Below, in pieces: positions 11,738-21,627 of a DNA stretch of 64,000 nt. The notes under the pieces are model-generated. The model was not told the DNA's origin and made no database searches. It worked only from the letters and a program-made list of their open reading frames with translations. The DNA lies in NCBI GenBank assembly GCA_039654915.1, contig CM077599.1, positions 75,670,001-75,734,000 of the forward strand. The letters run 5' to 3'. The position numbers and the translations under genes were made by a program. The number at the start of each line of letters is the position of its first letter. Within the stretch, counting starts at the first letter, position 1. This DNA comes from Aquilaria yunnanensis (lineage: Eukaryota; Streptophyta; Magnoliopsida; Malvales; Thymelaeaceae).

Positions 11738-12620
11738 GTTGATGACCCAGGTAACAATATAGTCGATAACATCTTGTGGGATGTTGCATGTGGACCCTCA
11801 CGTCGGGTAGAGACATGACCGGTTTATTTCACAAATGGGTACAAGTTTCACATAAGTGAATTGGGCAAGGACAAATCAACATTTAATAGTGGAGTCTGCA
11901 TACGAAGCACAGGTTCAAGCGAAGTTGAATGTGATTTTTATGGTATATTAGAAGAAGTCATTCAACTCGAATATCCTGGCTATCCACATAAGAATGTTGT
12001 CTTGTTTATGTGCAACTGGTTTGACCCAACACCTGAACGTGGAACTCAAATGCATAAACTGTTTGGGTTAGTTGAGATCCGGGATAGCTGTAGATATCAG
12101 AAGTTTGATCCTTTCATTCTAGCATCACAGGCTGACCAAGTTTACTACACACCATATCCGACAAAGTCACGTGACAAAAACGGGTGGTCAGCTGTTATGA
12201 AGATAAAACCTAGATGGATAATCCAATATGCAATTGTTGACAAGGATGACGTTTATCAAGACAGTGGATCTGTGAGTTGTCACAGAATTGAAGATGACCC
12301 AGTTGAGGAGTTAGTTAACCCGGGTGTCGGTGATGATATTGAAGAAGATTTACTTGAGGAGGGGGGTTCTAATGATGATACAGATGATGAGGAGGAGTTT
12401 CTATCCGATGACAGTGACACTGAAGAAAATGAGGAGTTTCACGATAATGGAAGCATTGTGTCGAATGAATGAAGATAACAGTTAGCATTTTTAATGATCA
12501 CGAGTCATTAATAATGTATAGAACATATTTGGTAAATTTATGTACCTCTAATACTCCACAATTCATGTCAGTAAACATATGTTATGTTTAATTTTCTTAC
12601 TTAGATAATAATAAATGCAG

Positions 12621-14373
12621 ATGCCGCGTAAAGGGGATAACACCTATAAGCGCCGACCTGGGAAAGGACTATTTGCGCAGTTTAAGGAGGTCATGGAGCC
12701 AATACTTAATGCTCGACAGAGGATGGGTTCTTCATCCCGGGCATAAGACGATGTCGGTGTAGAGACGCAGGACACAATAGTGCCAGCGACGCACGTCCAC
12801 TCACATGAACACCGATCTGACAGCAGTGAAGGCACGACATCTGGACATGGATCTGGTGCGTGCCATGTTAGGCACCCGATACTGACGACTCATCCCTCAG
12901 ATGAGGATATACATATTGATGACATTCCATCATCGATGTCACAGACACCAGCCCGAGCTCGAATGCGGATATCCCCACATGGTAACACGAAAGTGATGAA
13001 TATCCTACAAACGTTCTAAAAATAGTACTATTACTTACATTACTGTGAATCATCAACATATAACTAAGTAATCATTTGAACTGTGCAGATTCATTCCAGC
13101 TGCAGCGACACGGTTAGTGACACCATGTTTCACCACACATTTCAAACCCTATTCTGATTGGTCATCCGTCTCTCCATCAGACCTTCAGCAATGGTGGCGT
13201 GTTTTTGAGGTATAATACGTATATTAGTATGATAATGATGTATTAATGTCAAAACAACTACTTGTTTTTTTCATGCTAATAGTTTACAAGTATTAACCTT
13301 TACAGAGGAGCTGTGAGTGGGATCTGATACACTATAATGAGGTGTATCGGGTGTGAAATATCTTGGGAGCACAGCATTACAGATGCATGATGTCAGAAAT
13401 CCGACGTGTCAAGGATCCTGTTAAACGTCGAGCAAAGGCAAACTTTATGTCAGATGCTGCATATGTGGAAATGGAGGCATATTGGGTAAGTCCGGAGTTC
13501 ATTCAGAAGTCCGCTAGATTCAATGCAATGCGAGCAATAGTGAGTGACGAGGATTCATAGTCTGGCTCTTGCAGCGCGACATATGCAGGGGGATTTATCT
13601 CGATGTCTGCACATCGAGAGCAAATGGTATATATCTCGTCAATGTTCTTTCATTTTACATTTAAGTAAATAATGAACTTAAATTACCTATTAATCTTACG
13701 TTTCATTTAATTAGAGAGAGAGAGATCCAGAGAAGAAGGACCCTAGCTTGTTTAAATTCCTTCAAGCAACACATAAAATGAAGAACGGGAAATATGTTAG
13801 TAAGTGCTGTGAAGAAGTTGCTGTAAGTATTATAACTTTTTTTTGTAAACTATTCTTAAGATACTTACCATGTTTTACCAATAATGTCTGATTCAAATGT
13901 GTTAATATGTTTCTGTAGACTCGTATTAGTGCTAAGATTGAGGAGCAAACACAACAAGAGAATGGATTAGAGCCAATTGATGAACTTGCAATAATTAGTA
14001 CTGCATATGGCGGGAGAAGGAGAGGGCGTGTTTTTGGATTAGGATCTGAGCAATGTGTTATACTGGGCCGCCGACTGCCAGGTGCCATCCCACCATCGAC
14101 ATCACATAGAGACCGCAATTCAACGAGCAAGTACAGAAGATGATAGCGGAGGAGAATGCGCGAAAGGATGTCGAGTATGAGAGGAAGCTCGAGAGAATTA
14201 AGAAGAGACAGAGAGCAGAGATGGAGGCGAATAGAGCCGCATTGGAGGCGAACCGGGCTCAGTTGGAGATTATTTGTCGTTCGTTAAACCTTCCGTGCCT
14301 GCCGGCTCAACAAGTTCCACAGTATCCTGATGACTCGGACTCGGAGGATGAAGAGATAGTCGGGACTCTGTGA
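12621..14373 (+). pseudogene. TnpA-like (Ptta/En/Spm family) second gene of the CACTA element, decayed
   Basis: ATG at 12621 opens MPRKGDNTYKRRPGKG. An in-frame TAA interrupts near 12744, after SSRA, and the same frame resumes. Later exons, all typical of the plant Ptta/En/Spm transposase family, give ATRLVTPCFTTHFKPYSDW with a QQWWRVFE tail (about 13090-13209), then a Cys-Arg-rich piece ending AAYVEMEAYWVSPEF (13305-13500), then EKKDPSLFKFLQATHK (13720-13825), then EPIDELAIISTAYGGRRRGR (13920-14060). The C-terminus (14140-14373) is a charged, coiled-coil-like segment (RKLERIKKRQRAEMEANRAA) ending in an acidic DDSDSEDEE tail. A stop at 13558 and a frameshift between about 14060 and 14140 disable it. 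The family protein binds the subterminal repeats. The exon boundaries at the 5' side are uncertain. Confidence 0.8.
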
Positions 14374-14663
14374 TGGTCGTCTTCAACAGGTAAGTCATTT
14401 CATAATTTCTTGTGTTATCAGACTTAGACAATAATTGTTAGACCTAAGACTCAGTTGAAATTACTGAGATGTGTAATCCGTTGAATGTTGTATGATTTGG
14501 TCCAGACATATATGTACTTGTTTTAATTATGGTGTATTAGAGAATATTGTGTAATCTTGATTGCTGAGCAAGGCTGGGGGAACTTTGGAATTGGTATGTC
14601 CGTTTCGAACTTGTTTCAAATAGGGAAAAATACGAAACAACCGCAGCCTGGAATTGAAAATGT

Positions 14664-15200
14664 ACATTACCAACGTGCACGTGCGTTAGTAACTACCAAC
14701 CGCCGTTTACCAACTCGCACTAGTTGGTAATTACCAACTGTCATCCGCGTTGGTACTTACCAACACTCTTACCAACGTGTATGCAAGTTGGTAATTACCA
14801 ACGGCTTGCTACCAACTTGCATGCGTTGGTAATTACCAACGGCTTGCTACCAACTCGCACGCATTGGTAATTACCAACTTCGACGCACGTTGGTAATTAC
14901 CAAACCCCTTACCAACTGCTGTAAGTTGGTAATTATCAATGCACTCTTCTACCAACTGCCGTGCGCGTTGGTACTTACCAACTGCCATGCGCGTTGGTAA
15001 CTACAACTACGCGTTGGAAATCAAGGCTGGTTCCTGAATTACCAACGTGCACGCGTTGGAATTTATCAACGTGTTAATTTTTGCGTGTTGATAAAAAACT
15101 TTCCAACGAATCAAATACCAACGTGTATTTACCAACGGCTTCGTGTTGGTGAATTCAGTTTACCAACGCGCAGCAGTTGGTAACTGCGTGTTGGTAAACG
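14664..15200. repeat. 3' subterminal repeat block of the CACTA element
   Basis: A dense array of TACCAACG / CGTTGGTA motifs in both orientations, many as inverted pairs such as TACCAACTCGCACTAGTTGG. It has clearly more copies than the 5' block and ends 17 bp before the terminal TTTTAGTAGTG. Confidence 0.9.
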
Positions 15201-15220
15201 GGAGAATTTTAGTAGTGACT

Positions 15221-17002
15221 CTAAAAATAAATGTTTCGAAAAGAATTTGACAGTTGTATAGCGATTCTCAACCAAACTTGAGTGGTCTTGATCCAAGCTC
15301 TTGATGATTGATCACATGAGGCTAAGAGTTATGCTTGATTTATCCCTTCTTGTATACAACCAACTTGAGGTCACCCTTGCAACTAGACCCCATTCAAACA
15401 TGAAAGCAAATCTAAATGAAAATGACCTTACTTAATGAGGTAGATAATAATTGGAACAATACTAACAGACTCATCGATTTTTTGAATTGCTATATGTTTG
15501 TGGACTTCATAGTTTTTGTTGGGGGTAAAATGTGACATTTAAATCTATAAATAACATTACAAATTGTTCTCTAGCCTGCAAAATTCGTTTAACTGTAAAC
15601 CATCAAATTTTTAAATTTTAATTTAAATTCTTTGAAAAATATTTTCTAGTACATCCAAATTGTACCATAATTTTTTTACAGTTAATAAAAAATTTAAATT
15701 ATCAATGTTTTCACTCTATAATTGGACTTATGTGCTAACTCAGTCTTCTCATAAGGTTAGAGACCAATGTGCAACATTCTATCAAGGTTAGGGACCAATA
15801 TGTAACAAACAAAACACTAATGACTGATTTGAAATGATAATTATAGATTTGGGACCAACGATACATTTTAATCGTTTCCTTTTCTTTTATTTTTCCCTTC
15901 ATGTCATGAAAAAGTATTATTCATTCGGCCTGAGAGGGGCACAATAACATCGGCTTGTAGCATAAGGAACAAGTGGGTGATGAAACAAATGTCTCTTTAG
16001 GAGGTAGTGATTGCAATTGGATAGGTCGGGTTAGGTTTGGATTAGATCATTTAGGTGTGGGTTTAACTGGGTTATTGTGAATTCGGGTCTAGGTTAGATT
16101 CAGATCAGGTTATTTGGATTTAGATTGATTTTGGGTGAGTTTATTTGGATTCGGGTTCAATACAGCTTTTCTCCTCTGCCGCTTCATCTCCACTCCCCTT
16201 CCGTTCACTTCTCTTCTACCATCTCTGTTTCTTTTTGTCGATTGACGATGATTTGAAGTTGTGAATCAGATGAAGAAAAAGTATTCTTCATGGATGATTT
16301 GAGGTCAACTGTTGATTAGGAGAGTTGCGACTGCGGGGGGCGAAGGCAAAACTGCAAAGCATAGAAGCAAAACTTCAAAAGAATCAATGAGGAAGGGCAT
16401 GGTCGGGCAGTGTACCAAACTCTCGATGAGGGTGGGGCAATAGGAGGCTGGGCAACTGACAAGGGAAGGCAACGTTGAAAGGAGTGGGTGAGGGACACAT
16501 CAACCATGAGGTCATGAGTCACGACTTGTGATTGCTAGCATATTGACTTGTCGTGAAAACTAAGAAGTGAGAAGAGGGTATGCATGGGTTAGGTTAGGAT
16601 TGGGGTAGGGGTAGTTTGTAGGTTAGGTTGGGCTGAGATAGTTAATAGTTTGTGGGTTGAATTGGGCTTAGGTAAGGGTGACTCTTAAATTTTGGGTTAA
16701 ATCGAGTTAATTCGGGTTATACCCAAACTAACCCATTTTTCACTTCTTTGAAATGGTCAAGTCTGGGTCAACTCAAACCTCACTTATTTCATATACTAAC
16801 CCAACCCTAACCCGACATATAAGGTTGGGTTTCAGGTTAGGGTTTATTGCTTTCACCCCTAGCCACAACGACTTTTTCAGCTTATTTACAATCATGCGAC
16901 TTGCTCCCGTACGTGGCTTAGCCTCCCACCTCCTCTTCGCTTCTTCCCTCTCAAGAACGAAAACCATGTGTCGACTTCTGTGCTCTCCCTCTCGACAAGG
17001 TC
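15221..17002. other. intergenic, AT-rich then GGGTTNGG-rich low-complexity DNA
   Basis: 15221-15990 is AT-rich with no gene seen. From about 16010 to 16160 and 16570 to 16830 the sequence is a degenerate G/T-rich repeat of GGGTTAGGTT or GGTTCGGGTT type, as often seen in plant intergenic DNA. Short open frames here show no domain. Confidence 0.45.
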
Positions 17003-17124
17003 TTGGGCCCTATCTCGAAGGATGAAGCCATTGTCGCCACCCATGAGGCCTTTCGTCTGGGCATCAACTTCTTTAACACCAAAGAAATTAATTTCTCTGG
17101 AACTATATCTGAATTTTCCACTGC
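17003..17124 (+). pseudogene. fragment resembling plant L-galactose dehydrogenase (aldo/keto reductase)
   Basis: The frame from about 17000 reads LGPISKDEAIVATHEAF, continues RLGINFFNT, and shortly after has SGTISE. The same order (GPVSEEEAI, EAFRLGINFFDT, GGTLSE) is characteristic of the N-terminal region of plant L-galactose dehydrogenase, an ascorbate-pathway enzyme. The homology ends soon after, within a short open frame that stops at 17224. The NADPH-binding and catalytic parts are absent nearby. It looks like a truncated gene fragment, perhaps carried by a transposon. Confidence 0.6.
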
Positions 17125-17229
17125 GGCCAGAGGTAGCCTGATCGAGCTTTTTTTCTTTACCATTTTGAACTTGTTTTTTGATGGGGTTAATAGTTTTCGA
17201 ACTTGGTTTCCAGTTTTTTGTTAGAGCCA

Positions 17230-18555
17230 AGGTGAAGCAGAATATCTATTAAGCCAAGGGCTTTGTTTTTCTTTGCTTGCTTGTCCCGAGGCAACTTGAA
17301 ATATGGTTTTATAACCAGTGATATGTATAAGATTGATAGGCTTGTTTCTTGACATTTGATTTGATTATATAGAGTGGGGAATCATATGGCATGGAATTAA
17401 TAGAGTGAGAAACATTTAGATTTCAAAAAATTGCAGAATGAAGGTTTATGTTTCTATTTTTGCAGTTGAGGAGTTCAATAAATTTCTCAATGTTGCTTAA
17501 TTATCTAGAAGAGCAGTAATATGTATTTCTTTTCCATTCAGGAGTTAAACGACCATTCTACGTTTCAAGTTCAATTATTCTATTGTTATACACATATGAT
17601 ATCATAACATACAATATGATGTTCCATTCAATAAAAATTATTATTTTATTTTTATAAATACTATTTATTTCATAAAATGTATTGTTTTTAGTGTGATAAT
17701 ATTTTTGTAAATAATATAAAAGTAAGAATATACACCGGTGCGCCTTGTGTACCCTATAGCTACCCATGTCACAATTGGCCGAGATGACGCCTACAATAGT
17801 CAGCATTTTCTCTTTGTCTAGCCTAGCTCCTTCCCTATCCCAATTCCTATACCATTACCCCTAATCCCTTCAACCTTTCCTAATTCCCAATTTGCAGCCT
17901 ACCCTTAAGACCTTGCTCGAAATTCACTGTCGTCGTTGACCGTGTTTATTGTTGCTCGCAGATCAACCAGGTTCACCGTCGTCATCGCTATTCATCATGG
18001 CCATTGTTTTTATTTTTTTTTGGTGGCTCAGTTGATGATGAAACAAGCGTCTCCATAGCCGCCACGCCCGCCAAACTTCAGCTTGTGAAGTGCGCAAATT
18101 ACCCCTGTGGAGGCCACACGCCGTTGCTTCGTAGAAATTGTCTTCGGGAAAGAAAATTGTACAATGCCGGGTAAAAAGAATTTTGTTGAAAAAGCGTTTT
18201 GTTCATTCTATTCATGAACACTTCTTTTATTGTGTCATTTGATTGTTGATAGCAACCTTTCAGGTCCTTATTTTAAATTGCTCAATACTTTTTTAAGTAC
18301 ATTTAACTCTCTACAATAGTTTAGTAGTTAATGAACATAATAATTTACCAATTTTTTCTCTCATAATTTAAATTATTTAATAACTATTTTTTATTAAATT
18401 TAATCTATCTAATAATAGTTTCATAGTCAGTGGACAATTTAAATTATCTTTTTTTGTTTCCCCTTCAATTCAAATGTAAAATAGTCTCTTTAACTACTCA
18501 GATATATTGATAGAACAAAAATTTATGGGAGTGTTGAGTCAGTTGAAGGAGGAAA
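17230..18555. other. intergenic, no gene seen
   Basis: Mixed AT-rich sequence. 17815-18170 is less AT-rich and pyrimidine-rich in places, but I find no open frame with a recognisable domain and no terminal repeats. Confidence 0.4.
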
Positions 18556-18559
18556 TCAT

Positions 18560-18850
18560 CTCGGTTTCTAGGTTTTAAGAGGGCAGCTTCAAATGAAATA
18601 TCTAGGAGTCCCACTATCTTCTATAATACTCCTAGCCAAAGGTTTTGAACCGCTGGTGATGAAGGTGCAAAGGGGAGTGGAAGGTTAGGCTTAGCAACTC
18701 TTGTCATATGCCTGCAAGTTTCAATTAATTAGGTCGATTCTTCTTTTCATTCAAGTTTAGTAGAGTACTTTCATATTTCTAAACCTGAAGAAAGTGCTCA
18801 ACTCTATATGCCAGAATTTCCTATAGTCCAGAAAAACATATGGGAGTTAT
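18560..18850 (+). mobile_element. LINE (L1-type) reverse-transcriptase C-terminal remnant
   Basis: One frame reads GQLQMKYLGVPLSS, then ...CKFQLIRSILLFIQV..., then ...NLKKVLNSICQNFLWSR-like sequence, interrupted by several stops. This order (YLGVPL, LSYAGRLQLI.SVL, LPK.V...I...FLW) is the conserved tail of plant L1 ORF2 after the reverse-transcriptase core. The RT catalytic core and the 3' end are not visible, so this is a truncated, decayed fragment. Confidence 0.7.
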
Positions 18851-19315
18851 TTCGAGGAACTACACACTTATTGCTAAGCTCCTACAGGGTATAAATCCAT
18901 GTCAAGGAATATAGCTTATAAGTGCAGGAACAAGGAGACAGCCGTTGAGACCATGAGAAGTCAAAAAAGTTGTATGATTATGTTCGACCAAAAGGGGGGA
19001 AGGTCATGTAGGAAAGTATGGTGTGGAAGACGAGTTCATTGCCCAAATATCGATTTTAATTCAAGTAACTCCTATACAAAATTATATTCCAATAACTGTT
19101 TGTTTCCTAGAATCAATTTCGTACAAGTAGTTTTAGCTCGACATTGTTCAAATAATTTCAAATTTCATCATTTAAGTTAAATGGTTTAAGTATTAAATCA
19201 CTTTGTGATATTTTGAGTCCGGTTTAAAATGATGCTATTGTGTCTGTCACTATTCTTCTACTTAGAATGAGGATATCAATTTTTCAAATTTAAACTTAAC
19301 ATCAGTTAAATCACG

Positions 19316-20847
19316 GGCCAAACTATACATTTGGCCCTGAACTTACCCAACTCGTGCGAGTTGGTCTACAACTCAGTACTCAATAAATATAAGCCCCTGA
19401 ACTTTGAAAAACTATGCGAGTTAGTCCATTAGCTTAGCCATATTGATGAGAAAATTACAAAATTCCTCTTGATCTCTTTTATTATGGTACATGAAGTACT
19501 CTTAGTTTAAAATTATTCAAATAAACTATCTCCTTTATCTAGGGATGAAAGTTTGGGTTGTAAGATCAAGTTTGGGTTGGAACTCAATTTTTATAGTATG
19601 TCCCTAACCCTATCCTGACTCTATTCTAGTCAAACTCAACCTGACCCTAAATTCTACTGTTTTATTTTGTGATGTTCTGATTGATTTCCATCAATATTTG
19701 TTTTTTGACAAATGTGCCTAAAATCATTAAAATAAATTATTGCAATAATAATGTTGTAGAAACAAACTAAAAGAGGGCTTGTAGTCTACTGTAGGTCAAG
19801 CAAATATGTATGGGTCAATCAAATATACATATTTGTTATAGTACTAATATTATAAACAAAAGAAGTAATACATAAAATTATGAGTGATTTCTAAAAATTA
19901 ATTAATGATTAATTCAAAGCATTGAAAAATTGATTTGGTAAATATAAAATATGTGACATAAAATCAAAGACCCAACATTTTTAATACGCCAAGGGAAAGT
20001 TTGATCCTGCACCATTTCTTGTTTAGTAAATTCAAGATATTTAAATATAAAATATGTGACATAAAATCAAAGGCCCGACATAAAAAATAATTACATAAAC
20101 AATAATTAATTCTTGCTTTTTAAATATCTTGAATTTAGCAAATAAGAAATAGAAAGGGATCAAACTTTCCCTTAGCATATTAGAAATGTCAGGTCTTTGA
20201 TTTTATGTCACATATTTTATATTTACCAAATCAAAATTTCAATACTTTGAATTAATCATTAATTAATTTTTAGAAATCACTCATAATTTTTATTTACTAC
20301 TTCTTTTATTTATAATATTAGTACTATAACAAACATGTATATTTGATTGATCCATACATATTTGCTTGACCTACAGCGGACTATGAGCCACTTTCTAGGT
20401 CATTTCTACTATTATTGCAATAATTTATTTTCATGATTCTAGGCACATTTGCCAAAATTAAAATATTGACGAAAACCAATCAAAACATCACAAAATAAAA
20501 TAGTAGTATTTAGGGTCAATTTGGGTTATGACTAGAATAAGGTTAGGATAGGGTTAGGGACATGCTATAAAAATCGGGTTTCAACCCTAAATATGATCTT
20601 ACAACCCGAATTTTCATCTCTAGGTAAAAGAGATAGTTTATTTGAATGATTTTAAACTAAGAGTACTTCATGTGCCATAATAAAAGAGATCAAGAGGACT
20701 TTTATAATTTTTCCATCAATATGACCGAGCTAATGGACTAACTCGCACAATTTTTCAAAGTTCAGGGGCTTATATTTACTGAGTACTGAGTTGTGGACCA
20801 ACTCGCTCGAGTTGGGTAAGTTCAGGGGCCAAATGTATAGTTTGGCC
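19316..20847. mobile_element. 1.53-kb foldback (long-TIR) element, probable non-autonomous Mutator type
   Basis: The left end GGCCAAACTATACATTTGG is mirrored by CCAAATGTATAGTTTGGCC at the right end. The two halves are inverted copies over almost their whole length (about 730 bp each), centred near 20080. Sampled stretches agree at roughly nine of ten bases. A perfect 10-bp direct repeat TTAAATCACG flanks it (19306-19315 and 20848-20857). If one extra terminal G is assigned to the element, it becomes a 9-bp duplication. Length of duplication and long inverted repeats fit Mutator-like elements. No transposase is present. Confidence 0.85.
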
Positions 20848-21196
20848 TTAAATCACGCATGAAGTTTCTATAGTTGTACAAACTTCAATTTAGGGTTGAG
20901 AAATTAAATAGAAATAAAGAAAAAAAGAGATGTTTCTTTTGAAAGCGAAAAGAAACCGAAATGCATTTTCTTCAGTTTTTACGTTCAGAAGATACTAAAA
21001 GCAAAACATTAATCCTACTAATTATTGATTCTTTAAAATTGAGTGATATAATTTGTCAAATGAAAAAAAAAAGACCTAAATGAAATCCTATTAAAACTTC
21101 AGTGATCAACATTGAGATTACGCTTTAAACACTGCCACGCTCGAATCAGCATGGGTGATGACGTGTACAAAAGACAAAAAGATAAAACGGAAAGAG

Positions 21197-21215
21197 CACG
21201 TGTAAGGCCCACGTG
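21197..21215 (+). promoter_or_regulatory. two G-boxes upstream of the bHLH gene
   Basis: Two perfect CACGTG palindromes lie at 21197-21202 and 21210-21215, 13 bp apart, the second within GGCCCACGTGTCC. They sit about 270 bp before the 5'UTR intron and 420 bp before the start codon. G-boxes are bHLH and bZIP binding sites. In Arabidopsis the clade IVc bHLH factors that activate iron-deficiency genes bind such elements, so control of this gene by that network is a reasonable inference. Confidence 0.6.
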
Positions 21216-21484
21216 TCCCAGACCAATCCAGAGAACTGGCCGTCGCCTGCCACGCGCCTCGCCGTGTGCTCTCCTCTTCGTCCACACACTCCGTCCTTCG
21301 TCCTTCGTCCTTCGCTTTACAAATTCCGACAACTTCCCATCCAATTCAATCTCATCGTTACGAACCCTAAATTTCAATCCTTGGTCTGCCCAACAAAATA
21401 TTACCTTTTCTAGTTCTTGCGGATTCCCGAGGAACGAACCCATTAGCCCAGAAATTACATCAGGGGTTTGGTTTTGTGTTTGAG

Positions 21485-21610
21485 GTAGGTCACGAAGCAT
21501 TAGCGTTTTGACCCAGAAAATTGAAATGGGAAAGAATTTTGATTGGGTGGTCGTATTGTTCTTTATTTCCTTACTTCTGAATAATGATTTTCTCCGCTGA
21601 CCTCCGGCAG
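21485..21610 (+). other. predicted 5'UTR intron of the bHLH gene
   Basis: Donor TGAG|GTAGGT and acceptor CCGGCAG|GTGTTTC lie 17 bp before the ATG at 21628. Multiple stops upstream show the first exon is non-coding. Confidence 0.55.
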
Positions 21611-21627
21611 GTGTTTCAAGGACAAGA

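Larger units (their letters stand above)
8862..12472 (+). pseudogene. TNP2-type CACTA transposase gene, disabled by nonsense codons
   Basis: The inferred coding exons are 8862-11443, 11549-11648 and 11738-12472. They have GT-AG introns and join in frame to 1,139 codons. The N-terminus (HFLPGRTGYTQEW, then a CPCWKCKN cysteine cluster) is the transposase-associated domain. The middle (MPLNWFKTKKLV, RPYPW-like TYPWFASVARN, LRAALKWTINEFPAYG, LDVMHIEKNV) is the TNP2 transposase domain. The segment with KSHDCHVMMRRLLPIAL and GPVQYRWMYKFEWYM matches the region annotated DUF4218. The last exon (NGYKFHISELGKD, LFMCNWFDP) matches DUF4216 and ends in a long acidic tail. Nine internal stops occur in the otherwise continuous frame, at 9324, 9426, 10080, 10332, 10467, 10755, 10899, 11067 and 11816. 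I see no frameshift. A full-length product cannot be made. Confidence 0.9.
3883..15217 (+). mobile_element. CACTA (En/Spm) DNA transposon, structurally complete
   Basis: The element begins CACTACTAAATATTACC and ends with TTTTAGTAGTG, the complement of CACTACTAAAA. It is flanked on both sides by the 3-bp duplication ACT (3880-3882 and 15218-15220). Total length is 11,335 bp. Inside, in order, are a block of TACCAACG / CGTTGGTA subterminal motifs, a leader, a nested solo LTR, AAT-rich tandem DNA, a TNP2-type transposase gene, a TnpA-like (Ptta/En/Spm) gene, and a second, denser block of subterminal motifs. This is the standard layout of a plant CACTA element. Both genes carry disabling mutations, so the copy is not autonomous now. 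Confidence 0.95.

Noticed and set aside
16010..16830. Telomere-like repeats
   Set aside because: GGGTTAGG and GGTTCGGG words are mixed without heptamer bias. The tract is better described as G/T-rich low-complexity DNA.
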